Assembly (NCBI GenBank): GCA_934668765.1
Contig: CAKUOH010000038.1
Span: forward strand, 1 to 6,932
Source of the DNA: an uncultured Helicobacteraceae bacterium
GTDB taxonomy: Bacteria; Campylobacterota; Campylobacteria; Campylobacterales; Helicobacteraceae
Direction of reading: 5' to 3'
DNA: 6,932 nt
Below the pieces are notes generated by a model, which did no database searches, was not told where the DNA came from, and saw only the letters and a program-made list of their open reading frames with translations. The position numbers and the translations under genes were made by a program. Each line of letters begins with the position of its first letter. The first letter of the stretch is position 1. Positions 1 through 4,858 of the stretch are shown here, in pieces.

Positions 1-27
1 AAGTGCTAAAAGTGCTAAAAGCGTGAA
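1..27. repeat. 9-bp tandem repeat, about 2.5 units
   Basis: AAGTGCTAA occurs twice in direct succession (1-9 and 10-18), followed by a degenerate third unit AAGCGTGAA (19-27). The unit is a multiple of three, so if the stretch is coding it adds whole codons (S-A-K). The array may continue to the left of the window. Confidence 0.6.
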
Positions 28-61
28 AATCAAATGCAATGGGATTCCTTTTAAATCTTAA
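2..61 (+). CDS. Possible 3' end of an upstream gene (partial, unidentified)
   Basis: Frame 2 is open from the window edge to a TAA at 59-61. It encodes 19 residues, SAKSAKSVKIKCNGIPFKS; the other two plus-strand frames close within the first 30 bases. The segment is lysine-rich and begins with a short SAK tandem that comes from the 9-base DNA repeat AAGTGCTAA. A basic C-terminal tail is plausible, but 19 codons are too few to identify a family, and an open frame of this length can occur by chance. No hairpin terminator with a T-run directly follows the stop. Confidence 0.3.
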   Translation, partial: SAKSAKSVKIKCNGIPFKS

Positions 62-159
62 AATAAAAATGCGAATTGTAATATTTTTTGCTTAAAAATA
101 TTTTGGCACTACAAAAACTACACAAGATTCTGTGCTTCAAGTATAGAATCACACCCACC

Positions 160-210
160 TTGTTATTGCGGGACGAATCGCAGATTTGTGCAAAAAGCAA
201 TCCACGAATC
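160..210 (+). repeat. Dispersed hairpin repeat, copy A
   Basis: This matches the start TTGTTATTGCG and the end GCAATCC of the repeat family also seen at 217-256, 1888-1926 and 4476-4513. ATTGC at 165-169 can pair with GCAAT at 197-201. Inside it, CGAATC (174-179) pairs with GATTTG (183-188) with one G-U pair. It is the most divergent copy, with a longer unpaired right side. Confidence 0.55.
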
Positions 211-216
211 CAAATA

Positions 217-256
217 GATTGCCACGATTTTGCGAATCGCAAAATCTCACAATGAC
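217..256 (-). repeat. Dispersed hairpin repeat, copy B (inverted relative to A)
   Basis: Read on the minus strand it starts GTCATTGTGAG and ends GTGGCAATC, as in copy C. The inner stem is perfect: GATTTTGC at 226-233 pairs with GCAAAATC at 239-246 around a 5-base loop. The outer stem uses positions 218-222 and 249-253 and needs one G-U pair in minus-strand RNA. It lies tail to tail with copy A, only 6 bases away, so the two could form one larger folded block. Confidence 0.65.
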
Positions 257-266
257 TTTGTGAGGC

Positions 267-291
267 AATTTGCACGAATCTTGTGCAAATT
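267..291 (-). terminator. Hairpin just downstream of nhaA, possible terminator
   Basis: AATTTGCAC (267-275) and GTGCAAATT (283-291) form a perfect 9-bp inverted repeat with a 7-base loop, beginning 22 bases past the nhaA stop codon. It is well placed to end nhaA transcription or protect its 3' end. It lacks the T-run expected of an intrinsic terminator on the minus strand, so termination is uncertain. Confidence 0.4.
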
Positions 292-312
292 TCACGCGAA
301 TCTTGCCCAAAT

Positions 313-1611
313 CTACCTTTTCCTATGCTCCACAATGTGTTCAATAATCAAAAATGCCGAGCCTAAAATCCCCGCTACTAGCGAAGCAATAATGATGGAT
401 AGTTTCGCCAAATCCGTGCTAGGCACACTATTTGGAAATGATAGATTCGCCACAAAAATCGCCATTGTAAAGCCGATTCCCCCTAGCATTCCCGCACCCA
501 AGATATTTATCCAGCTCACAGATTCGGGCTTTTTGGCGACTTGCAATTTATCACAGATAAATGTAAAAGCCGTGATTCCAAGCGGTTTGCCAATCACTAG
601 CCCCAAAATTATACCTAGCATTATGTGGTCTATGCCAAAGTTTATATCCCCACCGATTGCCACTCCAGCATTTGCAAAGCCAAAAAGTGGCATTATAATG
701 AAGTTGCTCCACGGCGCGATTGTGTGCTCCAATCGCAAGAAAGGATTTTGCACGGATTTTGCCTTGCCGACAATCTCATTTAGTGAGTGCATTTGTTCGC
801 TATGCAAAAGGACATTTTCGCGCTCTTTGTCTTTGCTCATAAAATGCGTGATTGTGTCGTTGATTGCGGATACAAAGGGATTGCTTTCAATCTTTGCGCG
901 CACAGGGATTGTAAATGCTAGTGCCACCGCTGCGATTGTCGCGTGAATCCCCGTATTATGCACAGATAGCCACAGCAACACGCCCACCGCCATATATGGA
1001 AAGAGTGAGCGAATGTCAAGTTTGTTAAACAAAACTAGCACCACTAAAAGCCCGATTGACATTAAAAACCAATTTATCGCAAAATCGCTTGTGTAAAAAA
1101 TCGCAATGACGATAATTGCGCCCAAGTCATCGGCGACTGCAAGCGTTACCAAAAAGACTTTTAGCGCGACAGGGACGCGTTTGCCTAGTAGCATCATCAC
1201 GCCCAAAGCAAAGGCAATGTCTGTCGCCATAGGAATCCCAAAGCCATTTTGGCTAGGTGTGCCGACATTTAGGGTAAAGTAAATAATCCCGGGCGCAATC
1301 ATTCCCCCAAGCGCGGCAAGGACAGGAAATGCCGCCTTTTTAAAACCCACTAACTCGCCAAAAAGAAATTCTTTTTTGATTTCTAACCCAATCATCAAAA
1401 AGAAAAACGACATTAGCACATCATTTAGCCAATGGTGCAAACTCATACCGATGAAAGTCTCCCCGATTGTAAATCCAAAAGGTATCTCCCAAAAATGAAA
1501 GTAGTATCCCGCCAAAGGCGAATTTGCCACTATCATCGCCAAAACCGCGCAGATAAAAAGCAGGATTCCGCCAGCCGCTTCGTTGTTAAAAAATGCCTTA
1601 ATCTTATTCAT
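313..1611 (-). CDS. nhaA: Na+/H+ antiporter NhaA
   Basis: Integral inner-membrane antiporter that expels Na+ (or Li+) in exchange for protons and supports pH and sodium homeostasis. From the start at 1611 it has 432 residues. The key residues are visible: ATDIAFA with Asp131, and the pair Asp161-Asp162 in LAVADDLGA, matching E. coli Asp133 and Asp163/Asp164. Lys341 in IGKPLGI matches E. coli Lys300. About twelve hydrophobic segments run through the protein. A hydrophilic stretch at about residues 240-298 makes it longer than the E. coli protein (388 aa) and agrees with the extended TM8-TM9 loop of Helicobacter NhaA. The start at 1611 is chosen over the in-frame ATG at 1671: GGAGGG (1620-1625) sits 8 bases upstream, the protein then starts MNKIKAFF as the family does, and a promoter-like -10 lies between the two ATGs. 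It is monocistronic, on the same strand as the YebC gene but 409 bp away. Confidence 0.96.
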   Translation of the reverse strand: MNKIKAFFNNEAAGGILLFICAVLAMIVANSPLAGYYFHFWEIPFGFTIGETFIGMSLHHWLNDVLMSFFFLMIGLEIKKEFLFGELVGFKKAAFPVLAALGGMIAPGIIYFTLNVGTPSQNGFGIPMATDIAFALGVMMLLGKRVPVALKVFLVTLAVADDLGAIIVIAIFYTSDFAINWFLMSIGLLVVLVLFNKLDIRSLFPYMAVGVLLWLSVHNTGIHATIAAVALAFTIPVRAKIESNPFVSAINDTITHFMSKDKERENVLLHSEQMHSLNEIVGKAKSVQNPFLRLEHTIAPWSNFIIMPLFGFANAGVAIGGDINFGIDHIMLGIILGLVIGKPLGITAFTFICDKLQVAKKPESVSWINILGAGMLGGIGFTMAIFVANLSFPNSVPSTDLAKLSIIIASLVAGILGSAFLIIEHIVEHRKR

Positions 1612-1652
1612 TGTTAAAGCCCTCCATATTGCTTTAAAGTTTAAAAATGTGA

Positions 1653-1661
1653 ATTTTAGCA
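1653..1661 (-). promoter_or_regulatory. Likely nhaA promoter (extended -10)
   Basis: The minus strand reads TGCTAAAAT here, an extended -10 element, with AT-rich sequence upstream as is usual for sigma-80 promoters of Helicobacter. Transcription would start near 1646 and give a leader of about 35 bases to the ATG at 1611. An mRNA starting there could not include the alternative ATG at 1671. No start-site data are available. Confidence 0.55.
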
Positions 1662-1713
1662 TAAATTGCATTGATATTTTAAAAATTTATTGTGCTTTTA
1701 AGTGCAAACAAAT

Positions 1714-1719
1714 TATAAT
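1714..1719 (+). promoter_or_regulatory. Consensus -10 box upstream of the mini-ORF
   Basis: A perfect TATAAT follows an AT-rich stretch with TTTTAAGTG about ten bases upstream. Initiation would fall near 1726, about 27 bases before the ATG at 1753. It faces away from nhaA and toward the convergent 3' end of the YebC gene, so none of the annotated genes explains it. Confidence 0.5.
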
Positions 1720-1752
1720 CCGCCTTTTATCACAAATATAAAAGGGGCAAAT

Positions 1753-1809
1753 ATGACAAAAAATAGATTTTTAAAAATCCTTGCATTGATTATAACGGGG
1801 GAATCGTAA
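1753..1809 (+). CDS. 18-aa hydrophobic mini-ORF (small peptide or gene remnant)
   Basis: ATG at 1753 to TAA at 1807 encodes MTKNRFLKILALIITGES. A strong AAAGGGG ribosome site (1741-1747) lies 5 bases upstream and a consensus -10 box lies at 1714-1719. The peptide has a basic N-terminus and a hydrophobic core, like the start of a signal peptide or a tiny membrane peptide. Its last codons overlap a hairpin at 1798-1819. Three readings are open: an exported-protein gene decayed to its first codons, a leader peptide, or a small membrane-active peptide of the kind seen in Helicobacter type I toxin systems. I see no sequence match to known AapA peptides and recognise no family. Confidence 0.35.
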   Translation: MTKNRFLKILALIITGES

Positions 1810-1819
1810 AAAATTCCCC
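1798..1819 (+). terminator. Hairpin at the end of the mini-ORF
   Basis: GGGGAAT (1798-1804) pairs perfectly with ATTCCCC (1813-1819) around an 8-base loop that contains the mini-ORF stop codon. Four to five G-C pairs make it stable. No T-run follows, so it may be an attenuating or mRNA-stabilising hairpin rather than a classical terminator. Confidence 0.4.
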
Positions 1820-1887
1820 ATCATTGTAAGATTTACTTGTAAGCCTTACAAATCCACAGGATTTTCGTGGCAATCCACGCTTGATTT

Positions 1888-1926
1888 GTCATTGCGAGAT
1901 TTGGCAACGCCGAATCGTGGCAATCC
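1888..1926 (+). repeat. Dispersed hairpin repeat, copy C
   Basis: This is a full copy beginning GTCATTGCGAG and ending GTGGCAATCC. The outer stem is ATTGC (1891-1895) with GCAAT (1920-1924). The inner stem is GATTTGGC (1898-1905) with GCCGAATC (1909-1916), with one G-U pair and a 3-base loop. Compared with copy B, one inner base pair has changed from T-A to G-C on both sides. It lies about 95 bases past the YebC stop and might also end that transcript. Confidence 0.65.
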
Positions 1927-2020
1927 CCCGTCGCTAAAGTTGAATTGCCACTTTCTGTTTAGTTATTGCCGTTACATTAAAATTTTATCGCATAGTTCTT
2001 AAATTACGCCAAATTTACAT

Positions 2021-2722
2021 TCACGCCAGATTCGTCCAAACGCTTTGCACATCGTCATCATCTTCGATTTTGTCGATGAGTTTTTCGATTTCAAGCATTT
2101 GCGATTCATCTAGCTCTATGGGCGAAGTGGGAATCTGTCGCACCGATGAGCTTATAATCTCCAAATTCAACTTTTTAATCCCACTTGCCAAATTGCCAAA
2201 CTCTTTAAAATCCGCATAAAGCAACGCCGATTCGCCCTCCACTTCAAGGCTTTCCAAGCCAAAATCAATTAGATTTAGCTCTACCTCATCTATGTCGCAC
2301 CCCCCGATTTTCACTTCAAAAACTGCCTTTTTGCTAAACATAAATTCAAGCGAACCATTTGGGATAATTTGGGCATTAAATTTATTGCAGTAGCTTTTGA
2401 GATTCGCAATCGTGCGCGTGGTGTTATCACTGGCACAATCAATTATCATCATCACCCCAAATTGTGCCTTTGCTTCATAAGATATTTCGCTTAAATCCGC
2501 GTCATTGCCCTGCGCTCGTTTGATTGCCGCTTCGATATTGTCCTTTGGCATATTTTGCGCTTTGGCATTTAAAATCGCGGCGCGAAGTTTAGCGTTAGAT
2601 TCAGGGTCTGCTCCGCTTTTTGCTGCAACGGTGATTGCTTTTGCTAGTTTGGGAAAAAGTTTTGACATTTTATCCCATCTTTTTTCCTTACTAGCGCGTC
2701 TATATTCAAATGCTCGTCCCAT
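2021..2722 (-). CDS. YebC/PmpR (TACO1) family protein
   Basis: This cytoplasmic protein of 233 residues is close to the family's usual length. YebC/PmpR proteins were first annotated as DNA-binding transcriptional regulators; related work links the TACO1/YebC family to translation, relieving ribosome stalling at proline-rich sequences. Family landmarks are the basic N-terminal block [20 protein letters not shown], the segment [14 protein letters not shown] (57-70), SDNTTRT (98-104), PNGSLEFMF (121-129), and an acidic C-terminus with [15 protein letters not shown]. The opening MGRAFEYRR and YEAKAQFG, instead of the classical MAGHSKW and a GPGG-type segment, fit the epsilonproteobacterial branch (H. 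pylori HP0162-like, also E. coli YeeN-like). AGAGGT lies 5 bases upstream of the ATG, confirming the start. It is transcribed divergently from the outer-membrane gene. Which molecular role applies here cannot be decided from sequence. Confidence 0.93.
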   Translation of the reverse strand: MGRAFEYRRASKEKRWDKMSKLFPKLAKAITVAAKSGADPESNAKLRAAILNAKAQNMPKDNIEAAIKRAQGNDADLSEISYEAKAQFGVMMIIDCASDNTTRTIANLKSYCNKFNAQIIPNGSLEFMFSKKAVFEVKIGGCDIDEVELNLIDFGLESLEVEGESALLYADFKEFGNLASGIKKLNLEIISSSVRQIPTSPIELDESQMLEIEKLIDKIEDDDDVQSVWTNLA

Positions 2723-2759
2723 TGTTACCTCTTTTGTGCGTAGAATCTAAAATTTTGAA

Positions 2760-2768
2760 ATTATAGCA
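2760..2768 (-). promoter_or_regulatory. YebC gene promoter (extended -10)
   Basis: The minus strand reads TGCTATAAT, a perfect extended -10 box. Initiation near 2753 would leave a leader of about 30 bases before the ATG at 2722. The 90-bp divergent spacer must also hold the promoter of the outer-membrane gene; TTTTAT at 2779-2784 is the only weak candidate I see on the plus strand. Confidence 0.65.
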
Positions 2769-2812
2769 TTTTTGGCGATTTTATGTGAATCTTATTTGCA
2801 AAGGACGGAATT

Positions 2813-3427
2813 ATGAAAAGGATTTTGTTAGTTTTGGGCGTAGTTTTGAGTTTTGTAGGTTTTTGCTATGCGGCAGCGGAGACGAAAACTACTATCGGCT
2901 ACTCTTGGACTAGGCTTGATAAGGCAAGTTATCACGCGGTAGAGATTGGCACTTCAGTGGTGGCGATTACCAAAAAGGGTATGGTGCGCCCATATACAGG
3001 CGCGGAACTCTCAGTGCCGATTTTTTTTGATGATAGGGGGAGCAATCAAAGCAATAATGTCGAGTTTGAAAAGGGCAAGGGCTTTGGCACGGGGCTTCAA
3101 CTGCCATTTGTATTTGGGCTAAATATCAGCGGATTTTACATTCAAGCAATGGTGGGCTATAACTTAAGCTGGTTTTCTCAAGCGATGAAAGCAGCCCCAA
3201 ACAATGCACAATTAGGTGCTATCAAAAAATCAAAAACTAACACCATTTCACACGGCTATATTTATGGTGGCGGAATCGGCTTTGATTTTAACTCAAACTT
3301 TACCATAGGGCTTCGCTATATTCGTGGCTCAATGCAAAATGAAGAGAAAAACGCACAAGGCGGTATGTTTCCCAAATATAAGACAAATTACGAAAAGATT
3401 TATGGAATGGTGGGGTATCGATTCTAA
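2813..3427 (+). CDS. Secreted outer-membrane beta-barrel protein
   Basis: The protein has 204 residues with a clear Sec signal peptide: MKR, a hydrophobic core (4-17), and a likely signal peptidase I cut after CYA (residue 20) or one of the next two alanines. No lipobox fits Cys18. The mature part of about 183 residues has alternating aromatic and small residues (YIYGGGIGFDF, TIGLRYIRG, YGMVGYRF). It ends in Phe, the outer-membrane insertion signature, so a small barrel of about eight strands is likely. This size and pattern resemble the small outer-membrane proteins common in Helicobacter, not the large Hop adhesins or porins. The substrate or ligand is unknown. AAAGGA (2800-2805) lies 7 bases before the ATG. 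It is divergent from the YebC gene and followed by the permease after 66 bases, but that gene has its own promoter-like site. Confidence 0.8.
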   Translation: MKRILLVLGVVLSFVGFCYAAAETKTTIGYSWTRLDKASYHAVEIGTSVVAITKKGMVRPYTGAELSVPIFFDDRGSNQSNNVEFEKGKGFGTGLQLPFVFGLNISGFYIQAMVGYNLSWFSQAMKAAPNNAQLGAIKKSKTNTISHGYIYGGGIGFDFNSNFTIGLRYIRGSMQNEEKNAQGGMFPKYKTNYEKIYGMVGYRF

Positions 3428-3430
3428 AAG

Positions 3431-3445
3431 TGCCATTATCTGGCA
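3431..3445 (+). terminator. Weak hairpin after the outer-membrane gene
   Basis: TGCCA (3431-3435) and TGGCA (3441-3445) form a 5-bp stem with a 5-base loop, 3 bases past the stop. It is followed only by GTTTG. It may be a weak terminator, or a dyad lying just upstream of the permease -10 element. Short stems like this are common by chance. Confidence 0.25.
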
Positions 3446-3448
3446 GTT

Positions 3449-3457
3449 TGCTACAAT
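3449..3457 (+). promoter_or_regulatory. Permease gene promoter (extended -10)
   Basis: TGCTACAAT is an extended -10 box. Initiation would fall near 3464, giving a leader of about 30 bases before the ATG at 3494. This matches the spacing of the nhaA and YebC promoters and suggests the permease is transcribed separately from the outer-membrane gene. Confidence 0.55.
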
Positions 3458-3493
3458 GTCATTAAAATTGATAGCTAGATTCAAAGGCAAACT

Positions 3494-4285
3494 ATGGACT
3501 TAATAGCACAAATCCCATATATAGCGATAGGTATCATCGCTGGGATTACTTCGGGGCTTTTTGGCATTGGTGGTGGAATGATTATCGTGCCTTTTGGGCT
3601 TATGCTAGGCATTAGCTCTCATCACGCGGTGGCGATGAGCGTGGTGCAGATGATTTTCTCATCGATTTTTGGCTCATATCTCAACTACAAAAAACACAAT
3701 CTCAATCTCAAAGACGGGCTATTTGTAGGATTTGGCGGACTTTTGGGAGCTAGTTTTAGCGGGATTATCGTAAATCTTTGCTCTGATATACTTTTAACGG
3801 CGATATTTTTGGGCGTTAGCATTCTCTTTTTTGTCAAATATTTTTTTAGTGCAAAAAAAAGCGTGATAGTCGCAAGAGAGCGCACGACATTGCAAAAACG
3901 CATTATTTTAGTCGGCTCTGGCGCGATTGTGGGAGTCTTTGCCATATCACTTGGAATCGGCGGTGGCGTGCAACTTGCAGCGATTTTGGGATTTATGCTA
4001 GGATATGATAGTAAGCAAGTGGCGCGAATCTCGCTATTTTACATACTTTTTGCAAGTATCGCAGGGACTTTTTCTTTTGTGCGCGAAGGCGTGATTGATG
4101 AAAGCGTGATTCATAGTGGCATAATGGTAGGAATCGGCTCATTAGTGGGCGTATATATCGGCACAAAAATTATGGAGAAAATCAAGCTAAATTCACACAA
4201 AATCGCACTGCTTTGCGTCTATGCCTTTTCAATCATCGCAACTACAATAACGCTGTTGCGAAAAATGGGGATTTTGGGATTTTAG
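3494..4285 (+). CDS. TauE/SafE (TSUP) family membrane permease
   Basis: Inner-membrane protein of 263 residues with about eight hydrophobic segments and an internal duplication. Each half carries the family's glycine motif: GLFGIGGGMIIVP (21-33) and SLGIGGGVQLAA (152-163). Each is followed by a helix and a polar Tyr/Phe-containing connector (YLNYKKHNLN, FSFVREGVID). A basic cytoplasmic loop (about 120-136) separates the halves. The TSUP family moves small anions, chiefly sulfite, sulfonates or sulfoacetate, but the substrate cannot be read from this sequence and no sulfur-metabolism gene adjoins it. AAAGG (3483-3487) lies 6 bases before the ATG. The stop codon TAG lies inside the left arm of a long inverted repeat that follows the gene. 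Confidence 0.9.
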   Translation: MDLIAQIPYIAIGIIAGITSGLFGIGGGMIIVPFGLMLGISSHHAVAMSVVQMIFSSIFGSYLNYKKHNLNLKDGLFVGFGGLLGASFSGIIVNLCSDILLTAIFLGVSILFFVKYFFSAKKSVIVARERTTLQKRIILVGSGAIVGVFAISLGIGGGVQLAAILGFMLGYDSKQVARISLFYILFASIAGTFSFVREGVIDESVIHSGIMVGIGSLVGVYIGTKIMEKIKLNSHKIALLCVYAFSIIATTITLLRKMGILGF

Positions 4286-4340
4286 ATTCGCACCCACTTT
4301 TTGTCATAATTAGGTGTAGCAAAGTGGGGCGCGAATCTAA
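4282..4340 (+). terminator. Long imperfect inverted repeat over the permease stop codon
   Basis: The left arm is TTAGATTCGC (4282-4291), A, CCCACTTT (4293-4300). The right arm is AAAGTGGG (4321-4328), GC, GCGAATCTAA (4331-4340). That is 18 paired positions broken by a small 1x2 internal loop, with a 20-base terminal loop. It probably ends or stabilises the permease transcript. No T-run follows, and the loop is unusually long for an intrinsic terminator. Confidence 0.5.
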
Positions 4341-4458
4341 CCAAAATATTGAATCAATAACCCAAAAGCAAATCGATTAGATTCATATTTGCAATAGGAC
4401 GATTCAAGTGATTTTGCGTCTAGTGGTTTGGATTCTTTTCTTACTTCTTTTGCGTTAG

Positions 4459-4483
4459 AATGACAAGGTTAGGTTTTGTCATT
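4459..4483. repeat. Inverted repeat overlapping copy D
   Basis: AATGACAA (4459-4466) and TTGTCATT (4476-4483) form a perfect 8-bp inverted repeat with a 9-base spacer. The right arm is the first part of hairpin repeat copy D, so the left arm may be the start of a second, opposed and truncated copy. Confidence 0.5.
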
Positions 4484-4513
4484 GCGAGAGAGCGAAGCGA
4501 CCGAAGCAGTCCA
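4476..4513 (+). repeat. Dispersed hairpin repeat, copy D (variant)
   Basis: It starts TTGTCATTGCGAGAG and ends GCAGTCC, with the middle replaced by GCGAAGCGACCGAA. The outer pairing is kept: ATTGC (4481-4485) with GCAGT (4506-4510), using one G-U pair. The inner stem of copies B and C is missing. This ATTGCGAG...GCGAAGC form resembles a small intergenic repeat I know from several unrelated bacterial genomes. Confidence 0.5.
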
Positions 4514-4637
4514 TAAATTATTATTGATTCCAAACAATTCATAACAAAAATGCCACAAATCGCCATTTTCCCATATATTTTTCGCGTAAAAATCATAAAA
4601 TTAAGGTTACTTTAATGTGCCATTAGCTACTCTTACC

Positions 4638-4652
4638 TTGCATTTTATGCAA
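4638..4652 (+). promoter_or_regulatory. Palindrome upstream of dba, possible operator
   Basis: TTGCAT (4638-4643) and ATGCAA (4647-4652) form a perfect dyad with a 3-base centre, 26 bases before the dba start, where the promoter should lie. TTTTAT within it could act as a -10 box. In Campylobacter jejuni the dba-dsbI operon is reported to be under iron and Fur control. This dyad is not an evident Fur box, so the regulator is unknown. Confidence 0.25.
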
Positions 4653-4678
4653 ATTTATATTTCAAAAGAGGTAATGTT

Positions 4679-4846
4679 ATGGAATTTCTGGAGTATTTAC
4701 TAGCCCTTTTTGCGATTTTGATTATTTGGTTAAAACCACAAAAAGAGGGCTTGGCGTTTGGGTGCTTGGTGGGCGCGATTGCGCTTGACTTTGTGCTGTG
4801 GATGGTAGCGAGTGCATCTTCGTGGGTGCCGGGCGTAACGCTGTAA
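4679..4846 (+). CDS. dba: Dba, small membrane partner of DsbI
   Basis: This short gene of 55 codons encodes a two-helix membrane protein: hydrophobic segments at about residues 4-18 and 25-47 with a short KPQKEG turn between them, and one cysteine (Cys29). AAGAGG (4665-4670) lies 8 bases before the ATG. It ends 12 bases before dsbI, and the dsbI ribosome site overlaps its stop codon. Length, topology and position match Dba (disulphide bond accessory) of Campylobacter jejuni, where dba and dsbI are cotranscribed, dsbI translation depends on dba, and Dba is needed for DsbI to work. Identity rests mainly on this context and size, since the sequence is short and poorly conserved. An overlapping minus-strand frame (4645-4878) is a shadow. 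Confidence 0.82.
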   Translation: MEFLEYLLALFAILIIWLKPQKEGLAFGCLVGAIALDFVLWMVASASSWVPGVTL

Positions 4847-4854
4847 AGGGAGGT
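4845..4854 (+). promoter_or_regulatory. Strong dsbI ribosome site overlapping the dba stop
   Basis: AAAGGGAGGT is a near-ideal Shine-Dalgarno sequence, 4 bases before the dsbI ATG and starting inside the dba TAA. Ribosomes finishing dba would cover it, which fits the translational coupling reported for the homologous Campylobacter pair. Confidence 0.7.
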
Positions 4855-4858
4855 TGTT

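Larger units (their letters stand above)
62..312. other. Repeat-rich intergenic region downstream of nhaA
   Basis: I see no convincing gene here. A 97-codon minus-strand frame (51-344) crosses it, but it is built from the intergenic repeats and overlaps the nhaA 3' end. The region holds two opposed hairpin repeats (160-210 and 217-256) and a perfect 9-bp inverted repeat just past the nhaA stop (267-275 with 283-291). It also contains six of the eight GAATC/GATTC sites found in the first 302 bases with the repeats, plus a 42-bp imperfect duplication whose halves centre on CGAATCTTG (275-283 and 297-305). Confidence 0.6.
1612..2020. other. Intergenic region between nhaA and the YebC gene
   Basis: These 409 bases contain the nhaA ribosome site and promoter, a plus-strand promoter with an 18-codon mini-ORF, a near-palindrome TTGTAAGCCTTACAA (1837-1851), a small hairpin CGTGG/CCACG (1866-1879) and hairpin repeat copy C. 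The 12-mer TCGTGGCAATCC occurs twice, at 1865-1876 and 1915-1926, so a truncated repeat copy appears to precede the full one. From about 1930 to 2020 I see nothing convincing, and no clear terminator for the YebC gene. Confidence 0.6.
4286..4678. other. Intergenic region between the permease gene and dba
   Basis: These 393 bases hold the long inverted repeat, six GAATC/GATTC sites within 4285-4435, hairpin repeat copy D, and the presumed dba promoter region. No open frame with a ribosome site is visible. From about 4514 to 4637 the sequence is plain AT-rich; TAAAAT at 4596-4601 and TTTTAT at 4643-4648 are possible -10 boxes, neither convincing. Confidence 0.55.

Noticed and set aside
1..27. 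CRISPR-like or phase-variation repeat at the left edge
   Set aside because: Only two exact 9-base units and one degenerate unit are present, with no spacers; a 9-base unit would not shift the reading frame.
160..256. CRISPR array or tRNA-like structure
   Set aside because: The copies are opposed and imperfect, with no regular spacers, and no cloverleaf or T-loop sequence is present.
51..344. 97-codon minus-strand frame
   Set aside because: It is mostly translated intergenic repeat, overlaps the nhaA 3' end, and its protein (CEILRFAKSWQSIWIRG) mirrors hairpin repeat sequence rather than a gene family.
230..946. 238-codon plus-strand frame
   Set aside because: It lies antisense to the well-supported nhaA gene, has no ribosome site, and its protein shows no recognisable domain.
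1432..1617. 61-codon plus-strand frame
   Set aside because: Antisense to the start of nhaA, without a ribosome site or family features.
2505..2750. 81-codon plus-strand frame
   Set aside because: Antisense to the 5' part of the YebC gene, whose identity and start are secure.
3685..3945. 86-codon minus-strand frame
   Set aside because: Antisense within the TSUP permease; no supporting signals.
4638..4652. Fur box in front of dba
   Set aside because: The dyad TTGCATTTTATGCAA does not match the Fur consensus well; only a generic operator-like palindrome can be claimed.
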